Below, piece after piece: positions 6,360 through 15,239 of a DNA stretch of 64,000 bases. The notes below the pieces were generated by a model that was not told the DNA's origin, did no database searches, and worked only from the letters and a program-made list of their open reading frames with translations. The stretch is from assembly GCF_021590045.1 (NCBI RefSeq), contig NZ_CP062221.1, positions 3,658,001 to 3,722,000 on the forward strand, given 5' to 3'. Position numbers and translations under genes: made by a program. The DNA comes from Cellulomonas palmilytica (lineage in GTDB: Bacteria > Actinomycetota > Actinomycetes > Actinomycetales > Cellulomonadaceae). Position 1 is the stretch's first letter; each line of letters opens with the position of its first letter.

Positions 6360-8171
6360 TCACCAGCGCCACGACTCGGTGAGCGTGAGGGTCCCGCTCG
6401 CCGGGACCGTGACGGTGCGGTCGGCACCGGTCTCCCAGGTCACCGAGCCGTTCGCCTCCTTGCGGACGTACTTGTACGCGACGGTGCTGCCCGGGGTCAG
6501 CGTCACCGACGCCCGCCACACGGGGTACGTCGCCGACGAGAGCGGGACCGCCTTCGCGGGGTCCCAGCCGCCGAGGGCCGCGACGTCGCCGACGACGAAC
6601 ACGTTCTGACCCCACACGGTCGTCGCGTTCACGCCGAACGACACGGCCGCGCTCGTCGGGACGGTGGGCGTCGCGGTCGGGCTCGGGGTGCCCGTGCCCG
6701 GGCGCGCCTCGACGTGCAGCGCGACCGCGCCGTTCGCGGGCACGGTGAAGGTCGCGGCGCCCGACGAGCCGACGGTCACGGTCGTCCCGGAGCACGAGGA
6801 CCCCGCGCTGCCGGAGATCACGTCGCAGTAGGAGCCCGCGGGCAGGCTCGTCGTGAACGTGCGGGTCAGCGGGTTGCCCGAGCGGTTGATGGCGACGAAG
6901 CCCTTGTCCCCGCGGCCGAACGCGATCTGGTCGTACCCGTTGTCCCACCAGTGCACGACGCTCGTCGTACCGACCGCGTCGCGGAACCCGACCATGTGCG
7001 CCGTCTCGTTCCAGCGGTGCGCGCACGTCCACGCGCCCTGGCCGCACACCGCGTCGAGCACCTCGCCCGAGCCGGTCTGCGGGGCGCCCGCGTCGTGGTT
7101 CGAGAACGCGTACCCGGAGTAGACGGTGGGCCAGCCGTACGGGTGGGCGAGCATGAAGACGTTCGCGAGCCGGTAGGTCGAGCCGTTCTTGTAGCTGAGC
7201 GTCTCGCCGTTGCGCTCGGTGTCGTGGTTGTCGACGAACACGCCCGCCTGGGCCGAGGGCAGGAGCCACGACGCGCCCGTCAGCCCGTTCAGCGACGTCA
7301 GGCTGCCGGTGAACGCGCTCTTCAGGTGGCGGGCGTAGGCGAACTCGTGCGAGTCGCCGACGCCCAGGTACTCGCTCGGCTGGACGGGCTCCCCGGCCGC
7401 GCCGATGACCTCCTGCACGATGTAGACGCTCTGGTCGGAGAGCTGGGCCTTGATCGCGGCGAGGTCCGCGGCCGCGATGTGCTTGGCCGCGTCGACGCGG
7501 AACCCGCGCACGCCGAGCGCGATCAGGTCGTTCAGGTACCGCCCGATCTCCTCGCGGACGTACTGCGCACCGGTGTCGAGGTCCTGCAGCCCGACGAGGC
7601 GGCAGTTCTGCACCTGGTACCGGTCGGTGTAGCTCGCGATGTTCGACCGGCACGCGTGGAAGTCCTGCGGGCCGTACCCGCCCTCGGGCCCCGGGTAGCG
7701 CTCCTCGGTGAACGTCGTGCCGGCCCAGCCCGTGCCGCTCGTCTGGCCGGACATGTGGTTGACGACGACGTCCGCGATGACGTCGACGCCCGCGTCACGG
7801 CAGGCGTCGATCATCGCCTTGTACTCCGCGCGCGTCCCGAGCTTGGACTCGACCTTGTAGCTCACGGGCTGGTACGACGTCCACCACTGGCCGCCGAGCA
7901 CGGGGTGCTCGTTGGGCGGGGAGGTCTGCACCCACGCGTAGCCGTCGGGGCCGAGGTGCGTGGTGCACTCGTCCGCGATCGCGTTCCACGTCCACTGGAA
8001 CAGGTTCACGCCGACGTTGCGCGTGCCGGGCGGTGCGGCGGTCGCCGGGGCGGCGCCCAGGGACGTCGCGACGACGAGCGTGCCCGCGAGCGCGAGTGCG
8101 GCGCCGACGAGGGCCGCGAGGGCGCGCCGCGCGGGGTGGCGGCGTCCTCGGGGGATGGTGGTGGTGCGCAC
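6360..8171 (-). CDS. Secreted alpha-amylase, GH13 plus CBM20
   Basis: A 603-residue extracellular enzyme that hydrolyses internal alpha-1,4 bonds of starch. Residues 1-45 are a signal peptide: basic N-region, hydrophobic core, cleavage near APATA. The GH13 barrel follows, with DVVVNH at 134-139, the nucleophile Asp227 in GFRVDAAKH, the acid/base Glu254 in IVQEVI, and Asp317 in FVDNHD. A beta-sandwich and a Pro/Thr linker (near TPSPTATPTVP) lead to a C-terminal CBM20 starch-binding domain of about 100 residues with WGQNVFVVGDVAALGGW. The GTG start at 8171 has AGGAGGAG upstream. Direct CTTGCAA repeats upstream suggest sugar-responsive control. Divergent from rarD. Confidence 0.95.
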   Translation of the reverse strand: MRTTTIPRGRRHPARRALAALVGAALALAGTLVVATSLGAAPATAAPPGTRNVGVNLFQWTWNAIADECTTHLGPDGYAWVQTSPPNEHPVLGGQWWTSYQPVSYKVESKLGTRAEYKAMIDACRDAGVDVIADVVVNHMSGQTSGTGWAGTTFTEERYPGPEGGYGPQDFHACRSNIASYTDRYQVQNCRLVGLQDLDTGAQYVREEIGRYLNDLIALGVRGFRVDAAKHIAAADLAAIKAQLSDQSVYIVQEVIGAAGEPVQPSEYLGVGDSHEFAYARHLKSAFTGSLTSLNGLTGASWLLPSAQAGVFVDNHDTERNGETLSYKNGSTYRLANVFMLAHPYGWPTVYSGYAFSNHDAGAPQTGSGEVLDAVCGQGAWTCAHRWNETAHMVGFRDAVGTTSVVHWWDNGYDQIAFGRGDKGFVAINRSGNPLTRTFTTSLPAGSYCDVISGSAGSSCSGTTVTVGSSGAATFTVPANGAVALHVEARPGTGTPSPTATPTVPTSAAVSFGVNATTVWGQNVFVVGDVAALGGWDPAKAVPLSSATYPVWRASVTLTPGSTVAYKYVRKEANGSVTWETGADRTVTVPASGTLTLTESWRW

Positions 8172-8343
8172 GACAGCTCCTCCTGGTCGGGCCGGCACCG
8201 TCGCCGGCCGGATCGGGCCGTCGCACCGTTGCGACGACCGTGCGCCGGCCATGGCCGGCTCGGGGCGCCACGTCCGCGGACGGACGAGGAGGAGGTGGCC
8301 GGACGACGAGCGTCCGGGGCGCGCCCCGTACTCGACACCCGCG

Positions 8344-8383
8344 TTGCAAGAGCATTGCAAGACGGGCGCAACTTGCTGCAAAC
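8344..8383 (-). promoter_or_regulatory. Putative operator of the amylase gene: CTTGCAA repeats
   Basis: On the minus strand CTTGCAA occurs twice with an 11-bp period (8361-8355 and 8350-8344). A related GTTTGCAGCAAG lies 10 bases further upstream (8383-8372). TTGCA-containing direct repeats are known near alpha-amylase promoters of other actinobacteria, where LacI-family maltose regulators act. No such regulator is encoded here. Apart from these repeats and the rarD promoter box, the 304-base divergent region (8172-8475) shows nothing else clear; the amylase -10 was not resolved. Confidence 0.45.
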
Positions 8384-8463
8384 GGACAGTAGGGCTGTCC
8401 CGTGGGCTCGTCAACCGGTCGGCCGCACGGGTGTCGCGGAGCGCCCCGCGCCCGGCGCCGCCC

Positions 8464-8469
8464 TAGGGT
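8464..8469 (+). promoter_or_regulatory. TAGGGT box directly before rarD
   Basis: A TANNNT-type -10 six bases before the rarD ATG, so transcription would begin at or next to the start codon. No Shine-Dalgarno precedes the ATG. No -35 match is evident. Confidence 0.45.
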
Positions 8470-8475
8470 CGCGCC

Positions 8476-9486
8476 ATGCGCGCGGACCAGACCCCCTCCC
8501 CCGACCCCGCGCGCACGGCCTCCCCGACGAACCCGCCCGCCGACCGGCGCGGGCTCGCGAGCGGCGTCGCCGCCTACACCCTGTGGGGGTTCCTGCCGCT
8601 CTACTTCACGGTCCTCGCCCCCGCCGGGCCCGACGAGATCGTCGCCCACCGCGCGCTGTGGTCCCTGCTCGTGTGCGCCGCGCTGCTCGCCACGACCCGC
8701 ACCTGGCACGCGTTCGTCGTCGTGCTGCGCGACCGGCGCACGCTCGGCCTGCTCACGCTCGCCGCCGTGCTGCTCGCCACCAACTGGCTCGTCTTCGTCC
8801 TCGCCGTCGCGACCGACCGCGTCGTCGACGCCTCGCTCGGCTACTTCGTCAACCCGCTGGTCACCGTCGCCCTCGCCGTCACCGTGCTGCACGAGCGGCT
8901 GCGCACCGTGCAGTGGGTCGCGCTCGGCTGCGGCGCCGCCGCCGTCGCCGTGCTGACCGTCGGGTACGGGCGGGTGCCGTGGATCGCGCTCACCCTCGCG
9001 GTCTCGTTCGGGCTCTACGGCCTCATCAAGTCCCGCGTCGGCCGGCACGTCGCCGCCGTGCCAGGGTTCGCCGCCGAGACGCTCGTGCTCGCCCCGGTCG
9101 CCGCCGGGTGGCTGGTCTGGCTGCACGTCCAGGGGACGGGCACGTTCGTCGGGAACGGGGTCGGGCACGCGCTGCTGCTCGCGCTGTCCGGCGTCGCGAC
9201 GACCGTCCCGCTCGTGCTGTTCAACACCGCGGCCGCCCGGCTGCCGCTGTCCGTCGTCGGGCTGCTGCAGTACCTCACACCGCTGCTGCACCTGGTGATC
9301 GGGGTCGTCGTCCTGCACGAGCCCATGCCGCCCGCACGGTGGTGGGGGTTCGCGCTCGTGTGGCTCGCGCTCGCGCTGCTCACCGTCGACGCCGTGCGCA
9401 CGTCGCGCGCCGCGGCACTCGGACGACGAGCGCAGGCGCGCGTCAGCGCGGAAGAGTCGCCGGGGCGTCGACCACCACGACCGTGA
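8476..9486 (+). CDS. rarD: EamA-family transporter, RarD type
   Basis: A 336-residue integral membrane protein of the drug/metabolite transporter superfamily. About ten hydrophobic helices fall in two EamA halves. The first begins with the RarD signature [15 protein letters not shown] near residue 29; conserved features such as [15 protein letters not shown] and LQYLTPLL follow. The N-terminus has about 25 polar residues and the C-terminal tail is basic. The transported substrate is unknown; E. coli RarD was linked to chloramphenicol resistance. Likely a leaderless mRNA. The last 44 bases overlap the 3' end of the convergent phosphatase gene. Confidence 0.9.
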   Translation: MRADQTPSPDPARTASPTNPPADRRGLASGVAAYTLWGFLPLYFTVLAPAGPDEIVAHRALWSLLVCAALLATTRTWHAFVVVLRDRRTLGLLTLAAVLLATNWLVFVLAVATDRVVDASLGYFVNPLVTVALAVTVLHERLRTVQWVALGCGAAAVAVLTVGYGRVPWIALTLAVSFGLYGLIKSRVGRHVAAVPGFAAETLVLAPVAAGWLVWLHVQGTGTFVGNGVGHALLLALSGVATTVPLVLFNTAAARLPLSVVGLLQYLTPLLHLVIGVVVLHEPMPPARWWGFALVWLALALLTVDAVRTSRAAALGRRAQARVSAEESPGRRPPRP

Positions 9487-10225
9487 CGTTGTCCGCCGCC
9501 CCGGCCGCGACCGCCGTCGCGACCAGCCGGTCCGCCGCCGCCTGAGGGTCCGCCTCCGCCTTCAGGTCCGCCTCGATGCGCGCGTCCGGCAGCGCGTCCG
9601 TCAGACCGTCCGAGCACACCAGCATCCGGTCGCCCGGGCTGACCGCGAGCACGTCCACGTCCGGCTCCACGCTCGCGGCACCGCCGCCGAGCGCACGCGT
9701 CACGACGTGCCGCCACGGGTGGTGCGCCGCCTCGTCGGGCCGCACCAGACCGTCCGCCACCAGCTCCGCGACCTCCGAGTGGTCGCGCGTGACCTGCTCC
9801 AGCACCGCGCCCGCCATGCGGTACGTGCGCGAGTCGCCGACGTTGAGCACCACCCAGCACGACGTCGCCTCGTGCACCGTCAGCACGACGCCCGTCGCGG
9901 TCGTCCCCGGCCGGCGTCCGGTCTCGCTCCCGAGGGCGCGCACGCGCTCGTGCGCCTCGAGCAGGGCCGCGCGCACCTCGTCGGGACCCGCCGCCCGCCC
10001 GACGAGCGAGCGCAGCACCTCGACCGCGGTCGCGCTCGCGACCTCGCCCGCGTCGTGCCCGCCCATGCCGTCCGCGACGACGAACACGTCGGTGTCCGCG
10101 AGCAGCGCGTCCTCGTTGTGCGACCGGCCGCCCTGCGACGTCGCGGCACCCCAGCGCAGCTCGAACGGCGCCCCCGGCGACGACCCGGACGACGATCCGG
10201 ACGACGACCCGATCGACCCGCTCAT
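9443..10225 (-). CDS. PP2C-family serine/threonine protein phosphatase
   Basis: A 260-residue PPM/PP2C phosphatase that would use two Mn/Mg ions to dephosphorylate Ser/Thr. After a Ser/Gly-rich N-terminus come [21 protein letters not shown], with the metal-binding Asp of VVADGMGGH, then [32 protein letters not shown] and a final DNVTVVVVD. These are the full motif set. No membrane segment is seen. Its ATG overlaps the stop of the mycosin gene (ATGA), so it is the last gene of the eccD-eccB-mycP operon. The FHA proteins of the locus suggest control by phosphorylation; no kinase gene lies in this window. Confidence 0.9.
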   Translation of the reverse strand: MSGSIGSSSGSSSGSSPGAPFELRWGAATSQGGRSHNEDALLADTDVFVVADGMGGHDAGEVASATAVEVLRSLVGRAAGPDEVRAALLEAHERVRALGSETGRRPGTTATGVVLTVHEATSCWVVLNVGDSRTYRMAGAVLEQVTRDHSEVAELVADGLVRPDEAAHHPWRHVVTRALGGGAASVEPDVDVLAVSPGDRMLVCSDGLTDALPDARIEADLKAEADPQAAADRLVATAVAAGAADNVTVVVVDAPATLPR

Positions 10226-11478
10226 CGCGACCTCCGCGGCCCGACGAGCCGCCACGCCAGCGCGACGAGCGTCACCACCGTCGTGGCGACGAGCACCCAC
10301 CACACCGCCGTCCGGCGCACCGGCTCGAGCGGGTCGACGCTCTCGGCGACCGCGACCGGCGTCACCGCCGCCGACGGCGCACGCGTGCTCGTCGGGTTCT
10401 GCGGGCCGAGCGCCGTGCCGTCGTCGACGTGCTGCAGCGCCTCGTCCGGGCGCAGCACGCCCCACCCGGTCTCGGGCGTGCGCAGGTGCTCGACCGACCG
10501 CGCCGCCGTGACCTCGAGCCGGTACGCCCACTGCGCGGGCGTCTCGTCGGGGAACCGCTGCGCGACCAGCGCCGCGGCCGCCGACGCGTACGCCGTCGAC
10601 CAGCTCGGCGCCGGCGCCTCCGTCGCGAACCAGCAGTCCCCCGCGCCCCGGTACACCCCGAGCACGTCCTGGCCGGGCGCGGCCACGTCGACGTGGTCGC
10701 CGTGGATCGAGGCGTCCGTGGGGTTCAGGTCCCGGTCGACCGCCGCGACCGCCAGCACGTCCGGGTACGCCGCGGGGTACCGGGGGCTGTCGGAGTCGTC
10801 CTCGGCGGTGTTGCGGTTGCCCGCGCTCGCGACGACGAGCGCGCCGCGCGCCGTCGCGTGCTCCACCGCGGCCCGCAGCGCGGGGACGTCGGCGTCGCTC
10901 GACATCGACACGTTGACCACCTGCGCGCCGTTGTCGACGGCCCACCGGATGCCCTCCGCGATGCGGTCGGGGTCCGGGTCCGTGCCGTCGCGCTCGTCCT
11001 CGAAGTCCTCGCCGTAGTACACACGCACCGGCAGGATGCGGGCGTCGGGCGCGAGCCCCCGCACGCCCGAGCCGTCCACCGGGCGCGCCGCGATGATGCC
11101 CGCGACCGTCGTGCCGTGCCCCCACGTGTCCTTGCGGCCCGCGTCGGCCGTGCCCGCGCGGACCACGTCGGTGCCCTGGAGCACCGCGCCGGCCAGGTGC
11201 GGGTTGCGGTCGTCCACGCCCGAGTCGACGACCGCGACCGTCACTCCCGCGCCCGTCGCGAGCTGCCACGCCTTGCTCGCGCCGAGCTGCGCGAGCGCGG
11301 GCGGCTCCTCGTCGAGGTACCGCGGCGCCTCGCCGCCGCACCCCTGCTCGGGCGCGGCCTGCGCCGCGGGCGCGACGACGAGCGCGCCCGTGAGCAGGCC
11401 CGCGCCCCCGAGCAGCACCGCCGCGACGCCCCGACGCGCGCGACCCGCTCGTCGCTGGGCGGCAGGGGCTCGCGTCAC
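10222..11478 (-). CDS. mycP: Type VII secretion-associated serine protease, mycosin
   Basis: A 418-residue subtilisin-like (S8) protease of type VII secretion. It has an N-terminal signal sequence (hydrophobic residues 17-41, ending AQAAP) and a C-terminal membrane anchor near residues 393-411 followed by GPRRSR. Triad candidates are Asp85 in VAVVDSGVD, His121 in WGHGTTVAG and Ser292. Asn221 in ASAGNRN fits the oxyanion hole. The serine motif reads APSWSTAYAS instead of the usual GTSxAxP, so the assignment of Ser292 rests on alignment by eye. The GTG overlaps the eccB stop (GTGA), indicating translational coupling. Confidence 0.9.
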   Translation of the reverse strand: MTRAPAAQRRAGRARRGVAAVLLGGAGLLTGALVVAPAAQAAPEQGCGGEAPRYLDEEPPALAQLGASKAWQLATGAGVTVAVVDSGVDDRNPHLAGAVLQGTDVVRAGTADAGRKDTWGHGTTVAGIIAARPVDGSGVRGLAPDARILPVRVYYGEDFEDERDGTDPDPDRIAEGIRWAVDNGAQVVNVSMSSDADVPALRAAVEHATARGALVVASAGNRNTAEDDSDSPRYPAAYPDVLAVAAVDRDLNPTDASIHGDHVDVAAPGQDVLGVYRGAGDCWFATEAPAPSWSTAYASAAAALVAQRFPDETPAQWAYRLEVTAARSVEHLRTPETGWGVLRPDEALQHVDDGTALGPQNPTSTRAPSAAVTPVAVAESVDPLEPVRRTAVWWVLVATTVVTLVALAWRLVGPRRSR

Positions 11479-12776
11479 GACGTCACCGGGGTCCGCGCCG
11501 CGTCCACCGTGAGGTCCGGACCGGGCTCGAACAGGTCGACCCACGCGGGCGGCACGACCGTCACGTGCTCGCGGTCGTACCCGAGCCGCGTGAGCACGTC
11601 GTCGTCCCCCTGGTCGACCGACGACAGGCCGAACCGGCGGCCCGTCTCGTCGATCAGCGCGTGCACGCCCTTGCCGCCGCCCGTGCGGGACAGCACCAGG
11701 GCGCCGCCGCCGGGTGCGACGTGCACGCCGGGACGCAGCTCCTGCGTCGTCGAGACGAGCTCGACCGTCCCCTCGTCGCCGGGGGTCAGCACGACGCACG
11801 GCGCCGCGTCGGCCGGGACCGCGGTGACCGGCTGCTCCGGCCAGTCCGCGGGGGCGAGCGCGTCCGCCGTCTGCGCGGCGCCCACGTCCGCGAGCGTGAG
11901 GGTCACGGCCTCGGTCCGCGCCTGGTACAGGCTCACCGCGAACGGCGTCAGCGGCGCGACCTCGCCCTCGTCGTCGACCACGTACCAGCGGTCCGCCGTG
12001 CCCGTGCCCGCGACGCGGATCAGCGTGCCGACCGTCAGGTCGCCGAGCGCCGAGCCCGCCGGGAGCGGGTCGCCCGCGCCGTCCATCGTCAGGAGCTGCA
12101 GGTCGGAGCCCTCGGGCACGAGGTTCAGCCACGTCGCGGGGACGTCCACGGGAGCCACGGTGTCCAGGCCGACGGCACGCAGCACCGCGGACTCGTCGGA
12201 CGGCACGCGGTGACGCAGGCCGCCCGCCACGACGAACGTCTCCCCCGCCGACCGCGCGACGAGCGCACCGCCCGACTCGGTGGGCAGCTCGACCCCGACC
12301 GACGCGGCCACCTCGGTGCCCGCCACGCACGCGGTCCACCCGTCCGCGACCAGCGACGACACCGACGGCGGCGTGTCCGGCGCACCGACGATGCCGATCG
12401 TCTCGCCGCGCTCGGTGTCCGCGATGACGCCGGGCGCGAGCTCGACCACGCCGAACTGACCGGACTCGACCGCGAGCCGCGCGCTCGTGGTGTTGACGAC
12501 CGGGTGCAGCACGCCCGCGAGCGAGACGTACCGCGTGCCCTCGCCCTTGACGACGACGAGCTTGTTCGACTCCCACCCCTTCGGGTCGCTGCGGATCGCG
12601 CCCCAGGCGAGCGAGCCGAGGACGACGAGCACCGCGAGCGACACGCCCGCGACCACGCCGCGCATGGGCTTGGTCGGCTCGAGCTCCTGGCCGCCCGGCG
12701 CGCCGCTGACGAACGCCGTCAGCAGCCGGCGGCGGCTGAAGGACTGCGCCTCGACGAGGTCCCGCTTCGCTGCCAC
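11475..12776 (-). CDS. eccB: Type VII secretion protein EccB
   Basis: A 433-residue membrane-anchored component of the secretion complex. The N-terminus MAAKRDLVEAQSFSRRRLLTAF is the characteristic EccB start. A single span follows at about residues 42-62, and a large external beta-rich R-repeat domain fills the rest. The length is slightly below mycobacterial EccB (about 480-500). EccB scaffolds the pore with EccC and EccD. It starts 13 bases after the eccD stop and overlaps the mycosin start, so these genes form one leftward operon. Confidence 0.93.
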   Translation of the reverse strand: MAAKRDLVEAQSFSRRRLLTAFVSGAPGGQELEPTKPMRGVVAGVSLAVLVVLGSLAWGAIRSDPKGWESNKLVVVKGEGTRYVSLAGVLHPVVNTTSARLAVESGQFGVVELAPGVIADTERGETIGIVGAPDTPPSVSSLVADGWTACVAGTEVAASVGVELPTESGGALVARSAGETFVVAGGLRHRVPSDESAVLRAVGLDTVAPVDVPATWLNLVPEGSDLQLLTMDGAGDPLPAGSALGDLTVGTLIRVAGTGTADRWYVVDDEGEVAPLTPFAVSLYQARTEAVTLTLADVGAAQTADALAPADWPEQPVTAVPADAAPCVVLTPGDEGTVELVSTTQELRPGVHVAPGGGALVLSRTGGGKGVHALIDETGRRFGLSSVDQGDDDVLTRLGYDREHVTVVPPAWVDLFEPGPDLTVDAARTPVTS

Positions 12777-12789
12777 GCCCGCTCCCGGG

Positions 12790-14139
12790 TCAGACCATGC
12801 CCGCGGCGGCGACGCCGAGCGGGAGCAGGACGGCCAGGCAGGTCATCTCGACGGTGTCCCCCACGCGCGCGAGCGCGACACGGCGTCGCGGTGCGACCAG
12901 CCCGAGCGCGACGAGCGCCGCGACGCCCACGGCCGCCGCGCACACGAGCGCGGTGCGCCACGACGGGTGCACGAGCGCCGCGACGACGAGCGTGAGCGCG
13001 AGCCCCGTGACCCCGAGGCACACCACGACGAGCACGTCGGCACGCGCGTACGACTGGCGCGTCGCGAGCAGCAGACCCACCCAGCCGACGACGAGCAGCG
13101 TCGTGCCGAGCAGCCCCGAGGCCACCAGCGCCGGCGTCGCGACGAGCGCGAGCACGCCCACCGCGACGCGCAGCGCGAGCTGGATGCGGTAGCCCGCGTC
13201 GAGCTGGCGGCGCACGCGGTCGGGGTCGACCGGGGCCGGGTCGAGCAGGATCTCCGCGTCGGTGCGCGGCGACACCACGCGCAGCGGCGTGCTCGCCAGC
13301 GCGAGCCAGGGCACGCCGATGCTCGCGGTGAGCACGACCGCGACGACGACGGCGAGGACGTCCTGCGCGGCCGTCCCGGTCAGCTCGACCGTGGCCCCCA
13401 CGACGCCCAGCGCCAGGCCCAGGCCGATGGGCGCGATCGCGGTCTCCCGGCCCGAGGGCAGGGCGACGACGGCGAGCAGGCCCGCGACGACGAGGCCCGC
13501 GCCGGCCAGCGCGGCCGGCCAGCCCCACGACGGGCTCTGCGTGCCGACGGTCAGCCCCGCCACCGCGGCGGGCAGCCCCGCTGCGAGCACGAGCACCCGG
13601 CCCGCGGACGCGTCGCGACCCGTGCGCGCCACCACGGTGCCGGCGGCGACCGCGAGCAGCGCGGCGAGCGCCGCGACGACGGGCGCGAGCTGCGACGAGC
13701 GCTCGGCCGTCAGGAGCAGGAGCGAGGTGGCGGCGACGATCGCCGCGGCGCCCCACGCGGCGCCCAGGGCGCTGTCGTGCGGCGTCCACGGACGGAAACG
13801 CGCCTCGACCGCGTCCGCGACGGCCTCGACCACGTCGTCGTACACGCGCGGCTCGGGCTGCTCGGCGCCGGACTCGAGCGCGAGCACCGCGCCGTCCTCG
13901 ACGCCGGACGCGATGAGGCTGCGCGCCGGGTCGAGGCTCTCGCCCTCCGCCGTCACGAGCCGGTAGCCGCCGTACACCGACGCGGCGTCCAGCACCCCGA
14001 GGGCACGTGCGAGCCCCGGCACGATCTCCACCACGGCCACGTTGCCCGGGGCCCCGAGGTCGATGCGGCGGTCGCCCGCCGTCACCGAGATCCGCAGCAA
14101 GGTGCCGACGGGGGCCGTCGGTGTGCTCGGATCGGTCAT
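12790..14139 (-). CDS. eccD: Type VII secretion integral membrane protein EccD
   Basis: A 449-residue protein with an N-terminal ubiquitin-like (YukD) domain (about residues 1-90, LLRISVTAGDRRIDLG onward), then about eleven transmembrane helices from residue 125 to the end. This is the EccD plan; the protein forms the membrane vestibule of the secretion pore. The ATG at 14139 was chosen because GAGG lies 6 bases upstream; the frame is open further up but lacks a ribosome site. First gene of the leftward eccD-eccB-mycP-phosphatase operon, divergent from the WXG100 block. A second EccD-like gene lies at 20889-22295. Confidence 0.92.
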   Translation of the reverse strand: MTDPSTPTAPVGTLLRISVTAGDRRIDLGAPGNVAVVEIVPGLARALGVLDAASVYGGYRLVTAEGESLDPARSLIASGVEDGAVLALESGAEQPEPRVYDDVVEAVADAVEARFRPWTPHDSALGAAWGAAAIVAATSLLLLTAERSSQLAPVVAALAALLAVAAGTVVARTGRDASAGRVLVLAAGLPAAVAGLTVGTQSPSWGWPAALAGAGLVVAGLLAVVALPSGRETAIAPIGLGLALGVVGATVELTGTAAQDVLAVVVAVVLTASIGVPWLALASTPLRVVSPRTDAEILLDPAPVDPDRVRRQLDAGYRIQLALRVAVGVLALVATPALVASGLLGTTLLVVGWVGLLLATRQSYARADVLVVVCLGVTGLALTLVVAALVHPSWRTALVCAAAVGVAALVALGLVAPRRRVALARVGDTVEMTCLAVLLPLGVAAAGMV

Positions 14140-14173
14140 CGGCGTCCTCGTGCTCGTCGGCAGGTCGGCGGTC

Positions 14174-14179
14174 AGCATA
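14174..14179 (-). promoter_or_regulatory. Possible -10 box for the eccD operon
   Basis: TATGCT on the minus strand, 34 bases before the eccD ATG. It fits TANNNT. No good -35 is visible 16-19 bases upstream. Confidence 0.3.
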
Positions 14180-14372
14180 GCCAGGCGAGCAGGGTGGCGA
14201 GGTGCGGTCGACGCGTGCGGCCGGTTGTCCACAGGGCGTCACCCGGCCCGAGCGCGGTCGTGCCCGGGTCGGTTACGTTGCCACCGGTTCGCGACGAAGC
14301 CGCGGACTCACGTGGCTCGTCCGGGTCGCGTGCCGGCGTCGGCCCGCAGGGGTCGGGCATGGGGGAGGTGTC

Positions 14373-14684
14373 ATGGCCGCTGAGGTCTCCGCAGCAGATG
14401 GTGCGATCAAGCAGGGCGCGGACGTGGTCGCGCGTACGCGAAGCGAGCTGCGTTCGGAGCTGAGCTCGCTCGAGGGCAAGCTGTCCGGGATCGGGTCGCA
14501 CTGGCAGGGCCAGGGCGCGGTCGCGTTCAACCAGCTGATGGTCCGCTGGCGCGACGACGCGTCGAAGATCGTCGCCGCGCTCGACGAGTTCGAGCAGAAC
14601 CTGCGCACGTCGCAGTCCACGTACTCCGCGTCGGACGAGACGCAGCAGTCGACGTTCTCGCGCCTGTCCGGGCGCCTGGGCTGA
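14373..14684 (+). CDS. WXG100-family type VII substrate A, copy 1
   Basis: A 103-residue WXG100 (ESAT-6-like) protein: two helices joined by a turn with the WXG motif W44-Q-G46 (SHWQGQG). The tail contains YSASD, matching the YxxxD/E type VII export signal. WXG100 proteins are exported as folded helical hairpin dimers. The ATG follows GGAGG by four bases. It is followed after 14 bases by a second WXG100 gene, the classical EsxB/EsxA-like arrangement, so the two products probably pair. The protein is identical to that of 15240-15551. Its function after secretion is unknown. Confidence 0.9.
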   Translation: MAAEVSAADGAIKQGADVVARTRSELRSELSSLEGKLSGIGSHWQGQGAVAFNQLMVRWRDDASKIVAALDEFEQNLRTSQSTYSASDETQQSTFSRLSGRLG

Positions 14685-14698
14685 ACGAGGGGATGATC

Positions 14699-14983
14699 AT
14701 GAGCGACCTGAAGGTGAACTTCGGTGGCCTGTCCACCGCCGCCGCCGACATCCAGTCCGGTGCCTCGCACATCGAGTCCAAGCTGAACGACATGGACTCC
14801 TCGCTGCAGCCGCTGCGCGCGAACTGGTCCGGTGAGGCCGCCGGTTCCTACGAGGCCGCACGGGCCAAGTGGACCGCCGCGATCACCGACATGAAGGCGC
14901 TGCTGGCCGAGATCGGCCGCGCCGTCGCCACGTCGAACGACGACTACCAGGCCACCGAGCGAGCCAACGCCGCCCGCTGGTGA
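14699..14983 (+). CDS. WXG100-family type VII substrate B, copy 1
   Basis: A 94-residue WXG100 protein beginning MSDLKVNFGGLSTAAADIQ. The motif W43-S-G45 is in RANWSGEAAG, and YQATE near the C-terminus fits the YxxxD/E export signal. The ATG at 14699 is preferred to the in-frame ATG at 14693, because GAGGGG touches the earlier one but sits 6 bases before this one. Predicted partner of the upstream WXG100 protein. A hairpin terminator follows nine bases after the stop. Identical to the protein at 15566-15850. Confidence 0.9.
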   Translation: MSDLKVNFGGLSTAAADIQSGASHIESKLNDMDSSLQPLRANWSGEAAGSYEAARAKWTAAITDMKALLAEIGRAVATSNDDYQATERANAARW

Positions 14984-14991
14984 CCTGACCG

Positions 14992-15032
14992 GCGTCGGGC
15001 GGGTGACCGGGCGACCGGCACCCGCCCGACGC
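14992..15032 (+). terminator. Terminator of WXG100 pair, copy 1
   Basis: A perfect 14-bp stem, gcgtcgggcgggtg with cacccgcccgacgc, around a 13-base loop just after the second WXG100 stop. It is inside the duplicated unit, so each gene pair has its own terminator. Confidence 0.65.
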
Positions 15033-15239
15033 ACGCACCACCCGCTCGACGGTCCCGAGCACCCGTTCGGGTCAACCGATCGGGCGAACCTGCCCACCAG
15101 GTGGTTGACCCATCCACCGGGTCGGGTCGGTCCGGTTAGGGTAGGGCCGGTTTCGCGACCGATTCGTCCGGAACCGACGTGGCTCGTCCGGGTCGCGTGC
15201 CGGCGTCGGCCCGCAGGGGTCGGGCATGGGGGAGGTGTC

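Larger units (their letters stand above)
14310..15039. repeat. 730-bp tandem duplication, unit 1
   Basis: This unit and 15177-15906 read as identical base by base, offset 867. It covers the ribosome site, both WXG100 genes and the terminator hairpin. Identity begins with ACGTGGCTCGTCC and ends at GCACGCACC. A 137-bp non-identical spacer lies between the units. Confidence 0.93.
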
